Of a stretch of 64,000 nt of DNA, positions 17,359 through 25,464 are shown piece after piece (position 1 is the first letter of the stretch; each line of letters starts with the position of its first letter). The stretch is from Mesonia sediminis (GTDB lineage Bacteria; Bacteroidota; Bacteroidia; Flavobacteriales; Flavobacteriaceae), in NCBI RefSeq assembly GCF_042684705.1, contig NZ_JBHULZ010000014.1, positions 1 through 64,000 on the forward strand. Reading direction: 5' to 3'. The position numbers and the translations under genes are program-made. The notes under the pieces were generated by a model. That model had not been told where the DNA came from and searched no databases. It saw only the letters and a program-made list of their open reading frames with translations.

Positions 17359-17397
17359 TTGGTTGGCAAAATTACAATTTATTTGCCTGCCAACCAA
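17359..17397. repeat. 10-base perfect inverted repeat around the tig promoter
   Basis: TTGGTTGGCA (17359-17368) and TGCCAACCAA (17388-17397) are perfect inverse copies with a 19-base spacer. A second, nested pair GGCAAA (17365-17370)/TTTGCC (17382-17387) overlaps them. Together they cover the -33 and -7 boxes of the tig promoter and look like an operator or alternative foldings of one site. Confidence 0.6.
17367..17397 (-). promoter_or_regulatory. Promoter of tig
   Basis: On the minus strand TTG (17397-17395), a 20-base spacer and TAATTTTG (17374-17367) match TTG-N17-23-TAnnTTTG. The -7 box is 27 bases before the chosen ATG. Confidence 0.75.
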
Positions 17398-17420
17398 GTT
17401 TTTATTTTTTTAAGTCAATT

Positions 17421-17454
17421 AAAAAAAGTCTCACTGAATTAACCTTGAGACTTT
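17421..17454 (-). terminator. Intrinsic terminator downstream of the holin-fold gene
   Basis: AAAGTCTCA (17425-17433) pairs with TGAGACTTT (17446-17454), loop of twelve bases. On the minus strand it is followed by seven T, just after the stop of the 112-residue membrane protein gene. Confidence 0.82.
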
Positions 17455-17475
17455 CTATGTTTCATTTAACAAAAT

Positions 17476-17814
17476 CTATTTTTCAACCAAAGCATCGAGC
17501 ATAGATTGCAAAATAGACAAACAAATACTAAACAGAAGCGCCCACCAAAATCCATCTACACTAAATCCATCTATAAGACCATCGGTCATTAATATTATAA
17601 ATGCATTTATTACCAGTAAAAATAAACCTAGGGTTAATATTGTTACTGGTAAGGTAAGAATTACCAAAACAGGCCTTACGATTAAATTTAGAATACCTAA
17701 TATTAAAGCCACAATAATGGCGGTCCAATAAGAATCTGTGCTCACACCCGGTAACAGATTAGCTAATAGTACTACTAAAATTCCTGTTACTAATAAGCGA
17801 AGTAAAAATTTCAT
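17476..17814 (-). CDS. Four-helix membrane protein, 'phage holin family 4' fold
   Basis: A 112-residue protein made almost entirely of four transmembrane helices (about 5-22, 30-48, 52-75, 88-108), with the family signature ILGILNLIVRPVLVILTLPVTILTLGLF split over helices 2 and 3. It matches the widespread bacterial family labelled phage_holin_4_2, which is a chromosomal membrane protein of unknown role in most genomes. No phage genes are nearby, so the label should not be read as a prophage. It has its own terminator and sits between a GDSL lipoprotein gene and tig. Confidence 0.85.
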   Translation of the reverse strand: MKFLLRLLVTGILVVLLANLLPGVSTDSYWTAIIVALILGILNLIVRPVLVILTLPVTILTLGLFLLVINAFIILMTDGLIDGFSVDGFWWALLFSICLSILQSMLDALVEK

Positions 17815-17829
17815 AATATAAAGATTTGA

Positions 17830-17867
17830 TTAAAATTAAAAAAGCGTCGCTATTGATGCGACGCTTT
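17830..17867 (-). terminator. Intrinsic terminator of the porin-lipoprotein pair
   Basis: AAAGCGTCGC (17841-17850) pairs with GCGACGCTTT (17858-17867) around a seven-base loop. On the minus strand it lies after the GDSL lipoprotein stop and is followed by TTTTTTAATTTT. Confidence 0.85.
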
Positions 17868-17889
17868 TATGAAAATTATAACGATATTT

Positions 17890-19455
17890 TTATTCTCCGA
17901 TAGCAGGACCTCCGCTATAGTCTCCCACATTAAGCATTGGGATGTCTGAGCCATAAGTCTCTTTTAAAGATAAAATAATTTGATTAGCGATAAAAGCATT
18001 TCCTCTCGGAGTGAGGTGCACTCCATCTAACGAGAAAGCTCCTCCAGTGGCAAACGTACTGGTTATCAAACCACCATCAAAAGAAACTCCTCCATCGGCT
18101 ACTTCGTTTAAAATAGCATTTACATCAACTAATGCCAAGCCTTTTGATGATGCAATGCCAGCAATGGTGGCATTGAAAGCCGCTGTAGCATTTGCAATAT
18201 CTTCTTGTTCTGTAGGAATTAATACATATTGATCTTGCAACGGATAAGTAACTCCATTAACAGCCAATTGCGCTGCAGCTTCTCTTGGAAGACCTAAGCC
18301 CATCAAAACACTAAGATGCGATTCATTTAAGCTACCAATTACAGCGCTACTGGTAAGCACTAATAAGTCGTTTTCATTTGATTGTCTAACCTGACCAAAT
18401 TGCTGAGCATATAAGTTAGCTGTTGCTGCATCTAAACCTCCTGCTTGTAAAACTTGAGCAAGCTGAGTTGATATATTTGGTATACTCTCATCATGTACTA
18501 AGACTCCGCTTGGCCCATCGCTGTTAAATTGTATAGCTCTTTCTGGAACACCCAAAAATGCAAACGCCTGATTCAATTGAGCGAATGTAGCATTTAAGAC
18601 TGGTAGCTGATCGCCTAACAAAGCAGGTGTCAAGGGTGCAAAAGGAACCGTTGTAAAAAATGGAGTATCAGTCACGTTAGGGATATTTAATAATACTCCC
18701 GCGCTAGCCGAAGCCATTAAAGCTTCTACTTCTTGCGCATATACACTTGCAAAAACATTCGGGTCTGTTATATCATTGCTTCCATAAGTGGTAGGGTCTA
18801 AGTTACCCAACTGGTTTTCACCTACCCCTCCAGAGGTAGCGTAACTTAACACGTCATTATTACCGATCCATAAGCTAAAAAAAGTTGGATTTTGCGCTAC
18901 AGCATCTTCTATAACACTAGCATTTTCTGATGATCTAAAACGAACAAAGTAGGGGTTTGCCTGCCCTGCAGAAACACCAGCAAGGTTTCCGTACCCGTTA
19001 GCTAGCAAATGAAATGATTTGGCCCCAGGAACTCCCATATTATTAAAAGGACCTGTTAGCGTATTAGTGATTTCGGTTGTTGGCTGACCTTCAATAGGAG
19101 TCGGTGAAGGATTACCGTTAACCAGCGATAAAGTTAATCGATTACTAGCAATGGTTTGACCGTTTAAGGTGATTCCACCTAGATTATCATTGGTTAAAGG
19201 CTGATTAAAATCTCCACCTCCTACAAATTCAAGTTGCTGAGCTAATAAGTTAGGAAATGAGTTTTTTTGACCTTGCCTGTATAGAGCACCATCGGCATAA
19301 CCTGCGGTAAGCGAATTACCCACAGCGACATATTTAGCAAAATTGGCTTCTCCGCTACTATAAAAATCGCCGTCTTCTACAGATTTATCAAACTCTGGCT
19401 CACAAGCCACCAAACCTAATGCGGCAATTGCTACAAATTTTATATAATTTTTCAT
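17890..19455 (-). CDS. SGNH/GDSL hydrolase lipoprotein
   Basis: A 521-residue lipoprotein of the SGNH esterase/lipase fold. The lipobox is LGLVAC with Cys18. Block I is VGNSLTAGYADGALY, with nucleophile Ser48. Block III is LWIGNNDVLSY, and the C-terminal block V is DGVHLTPRGNA, giving the catalytic Asp and His. These residues make it a likely active hydrolase anchored in an envelope membrane. It lies 4 bases downstream of a FadL-type porin gene, so the pair is an operon. A lipid or ester substrate imported or processed by the pair is plausible but not shown. Confidence 0.9.
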   Translation of the reverse strand: MKNYIKFVAIAALGLVACEPEFDKSVEDGDFYSSGEANFAKYVAVGNSLTAGYADGALYRQGQKNSFPNLLAQQLEFVGGGDFNQPLTNDNLGGITLNGQTIASNRLTLSLVNGNPSPTPIEGQPTTEITNTLTGPFNNMGVPGAKSFHLLANGYGNLAGVSAGQANPYFVRFRSSENASVIEDAVAQNPTFFSLWIGNNDVLSYATSGGVGENQLGNLDPTTYGSNDITDPNVFASVYAQEVEALMASASAGVLLNIPNVTDTPFFTTVPFAPLTPALLGDQLPVLNATFAQLNQAFAFLGVPERAIQFNSDGPSGVLVHDESIPNISTQLAQVLQAGGLDAATANLYAQQFGQVRQSNENDLLVLTSSAVIGSLNESHLSVLMGLGLPREAAAQLAVNGVTYPLQDQYVLIPTEQEDIANATAAFNATIAGIASSKGLALVDVNAILNEVADGGVSFDGGLITSTFATGGAFSLDGVHLTPRGNAFIANQIILSLKETYGSDIPMLNVGDYSGGPAIGE

Positions 19456-19459
19456 CTTT

Positions 19460-20719
19460 TTATAGTTTAAATGTTACTCCTAATCCTGCTAGGATTGCAT
19501 TACTTTTATATGTACCTCCAAAAGGAACTTCTTGACCATTCTCTTGGTAATGATCGTAGCTTTCGTCTACCTCATCAAAACGTAAATAGGCTATAGATGC
19601 ATCTATGGCTAATTTTTCTGTAATTTGATAAGATAGCCCTCCAGTAAACCCTGAAGAATCATTTCTTGGTGTTTCAGGCGCGAAGTAACCCGGCTGAACA
19701 GGTGATTCATCATAATAATACCCCGCACGTAAAGTTAACTTATCAAGAGCCTCATATTGTAAACCAAAACGGTATGTCGAAGCGTTTTTGTAATTTCTTG
19801 GATTTTTTGAGGTAGGAATATCTTCTGGGATAAAATCGATTGTTAGATCTTCATATACTCCCCAATATGCGCGGTTATAGTCAAATGCAAACAACCACTT
19901 ATCAGCAAATTCATAAGATAAACCAATGGTCAATTCAGCTGGCATCGGTAAAGAAGCATTAAATCCAACAGTTCCGTTTTCAACTGGAGCCAAAGGTGAA
20001 GCTGGCACATTACTAAAAGTAGCCTCTCCATTCTCTGCATCTAGGATAATTTCAGAGCGATAATTAAAACCAATACGCAAATTATCGGTTGGATTAAACA
20101 TCCAACTAGCTGACCAACCCCAATTAGAAACCCCTGAGGCATCCACCTCTACATTTGAGCGGTTGCCCTGTTCATCGGTTAAATTTCTATTTAAATTTCG
20201 ATTAAAGTTAACACCTCCCGTAACATAAATAGGCCCACCTCCAATACTAAAATATTCTGATAATTTTAAAGAGATTAGTGGTTGTATATAAAATGCGGTA
20301 AGCTCAATATCATTAACTAAATGTGAACCTGCCCAATCTGTAGGCCATTCTACAGAACTACCGTATGGCGTAGTAACACTAACCCCCACACTTAAAAAAT
20401 CTGTAACGGCATAAGAAGCATTAAAGTAAAATGGTGTTTTCCAAATTTTTTCTGTTTCTGAAAATTGACCCGTTATGGTGTTTTGCCATTTTACATTTGC
20501 ATTTACGGCAGTTACACCAGCCGAGATATTTAGCTTATTTTCTAAATACACCAGTCCTGCTGGATTAAAAAATGCCAACTCCGCACTATTCACTACAGCA
20601 ACACCTGTGTGCCCCATAGCTAGTGCGCGTTGACCTTGCGTACTAATACGGTACCCGCCCGCATAAGTTAGACTCACCGCAAATAAGAATACGGTAAGTG
20701 AAAGTAATTTTCTCTTCAT
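19460..20719 (-). CDS. OmpP1/FadL/TodX-family outer-membrane channel
   Basis: A 419-residue outer-membrane beta-barrel with a signal peptide (residues 1-20, SLTYA then GGYRIS). The mature N terminus shows the FadL hatch signature, including NSAELAFFNPAGL with the conserved NPA. Amphipathic strands fill the rest, ending LAGLGVTFKL with the terminal aromatic/hydrophobic strand. Family members carry long-chain fatty acids or other hydrophobic compounds across the outer membrane. It has a full promoter at 20751-20780 and is co-transcribed with the GDSL lipoprotein, which suggests uptake and hydrolysis of a hydrophobic ester. That last step is inference. Confidence 0.92.
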   Translation of the reverse strand: MKRKLLSLTVFLFAVSLTYAGGYRISTQGQRALAMGHTGVAVVNSAELAFFNPAGLVYLENKLNISAGVTAVNANVKWQNTITGQFSETEKIWKTPFYFNASYAVTDFLSVGVSVTTPYGSSVEWPTDWAGSHLVNDIELTAFYIQPLISLKLSEYFSIGGGPIYVTGGVNFNRNLNRNLTDEQGNRSNVEVDASGVSNWGWSASWMFNPTDNLRIGFNYRSEIILDAENGEATFSNVPASPLAPVENGTVGFNASLPMPAELTIGLSYEFADKWLFAFDYNRAYWGVYEDLTIDFIPEDIPTSKNPRNYKNASTYRFGLQYEALDKLTLRAGYYYDESPVQPGYFAPETPRNDSSGFTGGLSYQITEKLAIDASIAYLRFDEVDESYDHYQENGQEVPFGGTYKSNAILAGLGVTFKL

Positions 20720-20750
20720 AATTAAAAATGAATTAGTTTTTTCATTAACC

Positions 20751-20780
20751 CAAATTTAACACAAAATAAGAGAATTACAA
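20751..20780 (-). promoter_or_regulatory. Promoter of the FadL-GDSL pair
   Basis: On the minus strand TTG (20780-20778), a 19-base spacer and TAAATTTG (20758-20751) fit the Bacteroidota consensus, 32 bases before the ATG. Confidence 0.75.
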
Positions 20781-20822
20781 CTTTTTTATGATTTATTATG
20801 CGAGCATAGCAAAAATTACAAA

Positions 20823-21587
20823 TCAGCGTTTTAAATACCTCAACACAGCTTGGTAAAACACATCTGGCTTTTCTGCATGTATCCAATGCCCAGCGTCTTT
20901 TATGGTAACCAATTGACTATAAGGAAAATATTCTCTAATCAAATCGCTATCTTTTGACCTAACATAATTTGAATTGCTTCCGTTAATAAACAAAACACTA
21001 CCTTCAAACCGCTCCCCTTCTTCGAGCGCCGCACCAACATTTTCAATTTTACTTTTAAGTACCGGCAAGTTAACACGCAATTTTAAGACATTATCTTTAC
21101 GGAATAAATTTTTAAGTAAAAATTGACGAACCGCCCAATCGTCGATAAATTCTGCCAGCTTTTTATCTGCATCTTGCCTAGAGGTTAATTTAGCATCAGC
21201 CAGCATCGTTAATCCTGCTAAAATGGTTTGATGATGCGGTTCATAATAGCGTGGTGCAATATCAACCACCACCAAATCTTTAATCAATTCTGGATAAGTA
21301 ACCGCAGTTTTCATAGCCGTTTTACCACCCATAGAGTGCCCCATCAAAACAACCTTTTCTAGCTTATGATCGCGGCAGTAGTTTCTCACATCCTCCGCCA
21401 AAATGGTATAAGAAAACTCTTCTGAATGCGGACTACGCCCGTGATTTCTTTGATCTATAAGATGCACTTGATAACCTTCCTCTGCAAATTGCTTACCCAA
21501 GGTTTTCCAATTGTCTCCCATACCTAAAAAACCATGCAAAATTAGCAATGGCTCACCCTGACCTATAATATTTGCGTGTAACTTCAT
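20823..21587 (-). CDS. Alpha/beta-fold hydrolase
   Basis: A 254-residue cytoplasmic esterase-like enzyme. The oxyanion-hole motif is HGFLG at 18-22, the nucleophile elbow GHSMGG places Ser85, and the catalytic His234 sits in DAGHWIHAEKP. The sequence as a whole resembles the YbfF-type acyl-thioesterase/esterase group. Its ATG overlaps the stop of pdxJ by four bases (ATGA), so the two are translationally coupled, although no pathway link is evident. The substrate is unknown. Confidence 0.9.
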   Translation of the reverse strand: MKLHANIIGQGEPLLILHGFLGMGDNWKTLGKQFAEEGYQVHLIDQRNHGRSPHSEEFSYTILAEDVRNYCRDHKLEKVVLMGHSMGGKTAMKTAVTYPELIKDLVVVDIAPRYYEPHHQTILAGLTMLADAKLTSRQDADKKLAEFIDDWAVRQFLLKNLFRKDNVLKLRVNLPVLKSKIENVGAALEEGERFEGSVLFINGSNSNYVRSKDSDLIREYFPYSQLVTIKDAGHWIHAEKPDVFYQAVLRYLKR

Positions 21588-22297
21588 TTAAGTTTCTCTA
21601 AATATGATTTGACTACGTTTTCTAATCCGCTGTAAAGCGCCTCGGCAATTAAAGCATGGCCTATTGAAACTTCATCGAGATACGGCATTTGCTGCTTAAA
21701 AAAGGCTATGTTTTCTAATGATAGATCATGACCCGCATTAATACCCAGACCTAATTTCTTACCTATTGCGGCACAATCGGCGTAAGCAGCAATAGCAGCT
21801 CTAGGGTTTTTAGCGTAATTTACTGCATAAGCTTCTGTATACAATTCGATTCTATCGGTTCCCGTTTTAACAGCCGATTCTACCATAGCTGAATTAGGAT
21901 CTACAAAAATCGATGTCCTTATGCCTGCGTCTTTAAATACTCTTATAACATCGCTTAAAAAAGCTTGGTGTTTCTGGGTGTTCCAACCGGCATTTGAGGT
22001 GAGCACATCTACAGCATCGGGAACTAAAGTTACTTGAGTAGGTTTATTTTCTAGTACCAAATCGATAAATTTTTGATTGGGGTTACCCTCGATATTAAAT
22101 TCGGTTTGCACTACTTTACTCAGATCGCTTACATCTTGATAGGTTATATGCCTTTCATCTGGTCTTGGATGTACAGTAATTCCCTGCGCACCAAACTCCT
22201 CTATACGCTTGGCAGCCTCGACTACATTAGGCACATTTCCGCCTCGAGCGTTTCTTAAAGTAGCAATCTTGTTTATGTTTACGCTTAGTTTGGTCAT
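21584..22297 (-). CDS. pdxJ: Pyridoxine 5'-phosphate synthase PdxJ
   Basis: The enzyme condenses 3-hydroxy-1-aminoacetone phosphate with deoxyxylulose 5-phosphate to give pyridoxine 5'-phosphate. At 237 residues it is a TIM barrel of the usual length. It shows SVNINKIATLRNARGG at the N terminus, VHPRPDERHI, the catalytic Glu in FNIEGNP, and GINAGHDLSLEN near the C terminus. I choose the ATG at 22295-22297: the longer frame begins at 22327, upstream of a TATTTTTG -7 box at 22324-22317. It is followed by the overlapping alpha/beta hydrolase gene and is divergent from the CBS-nadK block. Confidence 0.97.
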   Translation of the reverse strand: MTKLSVNINKIATLRNARGGNVPNVVEAAKRIEEFGAQGITVHPRPDERHITYQDVSDLSKVVQTEFNIEGNPNQKFIDLVLENKPTQVTLVPDAVDVLTSNAGWNTQKHQAFLSDVIRVFKDAGIRTSIFVDPNSAMVESAVKTGTDRIELYTEAYAVNYAKNPRAAIAAYADCAAIGKKLGLGINAGHDLSLENIAFFKQQMPYLDEVSIGHALIAEALYSGLENVVKSYLEKLK

Positions 22298-22382
22298 ATT
22301 TCTTAACTTTAGATGACAAAAATACAAAGTTGCAACGCATCTATGTGTTATAAATTAATTAATTTGCACCAAACATTAAGCT

Positions 22383-23042
22383 ATGAAGCTAACGCAATAC
22401 ATAATTAACGACATAGGTTTACAACCCATATCACAAACTGTAGGAGCGTTTAAGGCGATTTTTAAAGAATTTACCTACACGCACTTACCGGTTTCTGAAA
22501 ATGGGGTTTATATCGGATTAATTGCTGAAAATGACCTGCGTTGTTTTGATGAGACAAAATCGCTAATAGACTACAGATATGCCATAGAAAATGTTCATGC
22601 CGATTTTAATGAGAACTGGTTAGAAATTTTAGCTTACTTCGGTAAGCTTGAAACCAATTTGCTACCCGTTGTCAATCCAAAAGATCAAAATTACCTAGGC
22701 TATATTGAACTCATTGACTTGCTAAGTGTTTTTAGCACTACCCCTTTCTTGCAGCAAGAAGGTGCGCTGGTAGTAATTGAAAAATCGGCTCCTGATTATA
22801 CCCTAAGCGAAGTAACCCAAATTGCAGAACAAGCCAACCAAAAAGTTTTAGGCCTTTTTATAAGTGAAATTGATTTAGACAAAGTACAAATCACTTTAAA
22901 AATAGCTAGCCAAAGTATTACCGAAGTTTTAGCTGCCTATAGGCGTTATGATTATCAAATTATTAGCTTACACCAAGAAGACCGACACACGCAAACTATA
23001 AAAGAAAGATCAAATTACCTTAAAAAATATTTAGATATATGA
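22383..23042 (+). CDS. CBS-domain protein with ACT-like C terminus
   Basis: A 219-residue cytoplasmic protein. Two CBS motifs fill about residues 5-125 (THLPVSENGVYIGLI and NLLPVVNPKDQNYLGYIEL), a pair that usually binds an adenine nucleotide. The C-terminal 80 residues (GALVVIEKSAPDY onward) look like an ACT-type regulatory domain. There is no catalytic motif. Its stop overlaps the nadK ATG by four bases (ATGA), so a role in sensing nucleotides for NAD kinase is a reasonable inference, and it opens the nadK-to-murI block. Confidence 0.87.
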   Translation: MKLTQYIINDIGLQPISQTVGAFKAIFKEFTYTHLPVSENGVYIGLIAENDLRCFDETKSLIDYRYAIENVHADFNENWLEILAYFGKLETNLLPVVNPKDQNYLGYIELIDLLSVFSTTPFLQQEGALVVIEKSAPDYTLSEVTQIAEQANQKVLGLFISEIDLDKVQITLKIASQSITEVLAAYRRYDYQIISLHQEDRHTQTIKERSNYLKKYLDI

Positions 23043-23932
23043 AAGTAGCTCTTTACGGACAATTTTACCATAAAAACTCAGGAAAATATATACGAGAATT
23101 ACTCGATGAGCTTAGTAATCTAGATATTGAAGTACGAATAGAGGAAGAATTTCTTAAAATCATAAATCAAAATAAGAGCGTTGCCAAACAGTATACCCAA
23201 TTTAAAACTTTTAATCAGCTCGACGGCAGCTACGATTTATTTTTTAGTATTGGTGGCGACGGTACAATTTTGCGCAGCGTACATTATGTAAAAGCATTAG
23301 ATATACCCATTGTAGGTATAAATACCGGCCGATTAGGTTTTTTAGCAACCATTCAAAAAGAAGAAATAAGAGCCATGATTTTGGCTTTAAAACAAAAAGA
23401 ATACACCGTTTCTAAAAGAGATTTACTTAGTGTTGCAACATACCCTAATAATCACAGTCTTTCTAGTATGAATTTTGCTTTGAATGAAGTGGCTATAAGC
23501 CGAAAAAACAGCACCTCTATGATTACCGTAGAAAGCTGGATGGACGATAAATACCTTAACGCATATTGGGCAGATGGTCTTATTATCTCTACTCCAACGG
23601 GTTCAACAGGCTACTCGCTTAGCTGTGGAGGCCCTATAATTACACCAGAAACCAAGGCTATTTCTATCACCCCAATAGCACCGCATAACCTTAACGTACG
23701 ACCTTTAATAATACCAGATGACAAGGAGTTAAAATTAAGAGTGTCAAGCCGAGAAAATCAATTTTTGATTTCATTAGACTCGAGACTTACCACGTTAAAT
23801 AACGATACCGAGATACATCTCAAGAAAGCAGATTTTCAAATAGGTATCGTATTACTCAATGAAAACAGTTTTATTAAAACCTTGCGTCAGAAACTATTAT
23901 GGGGAGAAGATAAAAGGAATTTAAAACAATAA
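23039..23932 (+). CDS. nadK: NAD kinase
   Basis: NadK phosphorylates NAD to NADP. This 297-residue protein shows the GGDGT motif at 72-76 with catalytic Asp74, the NE motif in LNEVAISR, and the glycine-rich signature DGLIISTPTGSTGYSLSCGGPI split over strands that bind NAD. It is translationally coupled to the upstream CBS protein by a four-base overlap. A promoter-like gap then separates it from the DUF6089-uppS-bamA genes. Confidence 0.97.
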   Translation: MKVALYGQFYHKNSGKYIRELLDELSNLDIEVRIEEEFLKIINQNKSVAKQYTQFKTFNQLDGSYDLFFSIGGDGTILRSVHYVKALDIPIVGINTGRLGFLATIQKEEIRAMILALKQKEYTVSKRDLLSVATYPNNHSLSSMNFALNEVAISRKNSTSMITVESWMDDKYLNAYWADGLIISTPTGSTGYSLSCGGPIITPETKAISITPIAPHNLNVRPLIIPDDKELKLRVSSRENQFLISLDSRLTTLNNDTEIHLKKADFQIGIVLLNENSFIKTLRQKLLWGEDKRNLKQ

Positions 23933-24002
23933 ACTAGCCTATAATTTGTTAATCATAGAGGCACAAAATAGCTTAAAATTAACGTAGAGCAAACTTAATT
24001 TA

Positions 24003-24010
24003 TATATTTG
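24003..24010 (+). promoter_or_regulatory. Probable -7 box for the envelope operon
   Basis: TATATTTG fits the Bacteroidota -7 element, 17 bases before the ATG at 24028. The -33 position carries TTA rather than TTG (23979-23981, spacer 21). It would drive DUF6089-uppS-bamA. Confidence 0.5.
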
Positions 24011-24027
24011 CAAACTTTTGAGATTCT

Positions 24028-24717
24028 ATGAGATATTTAATCTTTTCATTTATATTGTTATACACCAGCCTAAGCTTGGCCCAAACCTATGAAATTGGTC
24101 CTATGCTCGGTGCAACCAATTATATTGGTGATGTAGGTGACACCCAATATATTGCTCCCAAAACCCTAGGAGCTGGCGGTATCTTTAAATGGAACCGAAG
24201 CAACAGACACTCCTTTAGATTTAGCCTTTTTCATTCAAAAATAAAAGCCAACGACGCAGACGCAAAAGAAACAAGGAGGAAACTAAGGGGTTACTCATTT
24301 AAAAATAAAATTACAGAAGCTTCCTTAGGTATTGAATACACCTTTTGGGAGTGGGATTTGCACAACTTAGAAGCTCAGTGGACACCGTACATTTACACTG
24401 GCCTTACAGGGGTGTTCACGCAAGATATGTTTGTAGATAGACGTAACAAAATAATACCAGAAGATAATAAATTCACTTCTGCAATACCTATGGTTTTAGG
24501 GGTAAAAGGAACACTATCTACCAAATGGATTTTAGCTTTTGAAATTGGTGCACGCTATACGTTTACCGATAATTTAGACGGAAGTAATCCAGAAGAAATA
24601 GATGCCGAAGATGTATATCCCAGCTTCGGAAGTGCCAACTCGAACGATTGGTATGTTTTTACGGGGATAACGCTTACTTATAGTTTTGGACGCAAACCTT
24701 GTTATTGTAAATTCTAA
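24028..24717 (+). CDS. DUF6089-family outer-membrane protein
   Basis: A 229-residue exported protein with a signal peptide (residues 1-18, SLAQ). It has alternating amphipathic strands and repeated aromatic-glycine turns typical of a small eight-strand beta-barrel (YEIGPMLGATNYIGD, then EFG/EIGARY patterns). The position between nadK and uppS-bamA is the one held by DUF6089 proteins in many Bacteroidota. It ends KPCYCKF, an unusual cysteine tail. Its stop overlaps the uppS ATG by one base. A structural role at the outer membrane is likely but not demonstrated. Confidence 0.85.
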   Translation: MRYLIFSFILLYTSLSLAQTYEIGPMLGATNYIGDVGDTQYIAPKTLGAGGIFKWNRSNRHSFRFSLFHSKIKANDADAKETRRKLRGYSFKNKITEASLGIEYTFWEWDLHNLEAQWTPYIYTGLTGVFTQDMFVDRRNKIIPEDNKFTSAIPMVLGVKGTLSTKWILAFEIGARYTFTDNLDGSNPEEIDAEDVYPSFGSANSNDWYVFTGITLTYSFGRKPCYCKF

Positions 24718-25457
24718 TGGAGCTTTTTCACAACATAGACAAAGAAAGATTACCCAAGCATATCGCTATCATTATGGATGGCAACGGGAGATGGGCAAAA
24801 AACAAAGGATTATTGCGGGTTGCTGGACATAAAAGCGGAACAAAATCGGTAAGAGAGACGGTTGAAACCTGCGCAAAAATAGGTATTAAAAATCTTACTT
24901 TATTCGCTTTTTCTACAGAAAACTGGAATAGACCACAAATTGAAGTCAAAACTTTAATGAAATTACTGGTTTCTTCTTTACGGAAAGAAATCAAAACGCT
25001 TCAAGATAATAACATTAGACTTAAAGCTATTGGATGCCTAGATAGTTTACCACAAAAGGCCAAAGAAGAATTAAATGAAGTAATGCAACAAACCGCAGAG
25101 AACACCATGATGACGCTAACTTTAGCCCTTAGTTATGGATCCCGCGAAGAATTGCTCAGTGTAACCAAAAAAATAGCTCTCTTGGCTCAAGAAAATAAAA
25201 TAGACCCCAACAAAATCACCGAGCAAGACATTAATGATCAGCTATATACCAACTTTATGCCCGATGTTGATTTATTAATAAGAACTAGTGGCGAGCAACG
25301 CATAAGCAATTTCTTATTATGGCAAATAGCTTATGCAGAATTATATTTCACACAAGTCTTATGGCCAGATTTTAGAAAAGAACATTTAGCAGAGGCCATA
25401 TTAAACTATCAAAATAGAGAAAGAAGATTTGGAAAAACAAGTGAACAAATCAATTAA
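24717..25457 (+). CDS. uppS: Isoprenyl (undecaprenyl) diphosphate synthase
   Basis: A 246-residue cis-prenyltransferase that makes the C55 lipid carrier for peptidoglycan and surface polysaccharides. It shows MDGNGRWAKNKG with catalytic Asp21, and SFSTENW-type FAFSTENWNRP. The C-terminal RTSGEQRISNFLLWQ and AELYF carry the Arg and Glu residues that bind isopentenyl diphosphate and Mg. It is embedded in the DUF6089-uppS-bamA order, and the bamA start is 7 bases after its stop. Confidence 0.97.
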   Translation: MELFHNIDKERLPKHIAIIMDGNGRWAKNKGLLRVAGHKSGTKSVRETVETCAKIGIKNLTLFAFSTENWNRPQIEVKTLMKLLVSSLRKEIKTLQDNNIRLKAIGCLDSLPQKAKEELNEVMQQTAENTMMTLTLALSYGSREELLSVTKKIALLAQENKIDPNKITEQDINDQLYTNFMPDVDLLIRTSGEQRISNFLLWQIAYAELYFTQVLWPDFRKEHLAEAILNYQNRERRFGKTSEQIN

Positions 25458-25464
25458 GATTTTA

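Noticed and set aside
17476..17814. Possible prophage because of the holin-type family label
   Set aside because: The family is widespread in bacterial chromosomes and there is no other phage gene, integrase or attachment site nearby.
25429..25464. Upstream ATG for bamA inside uppS
   Set aside because: The signal peptide starts at the ATG at 25465; the extension would put twelve polar residues before it.
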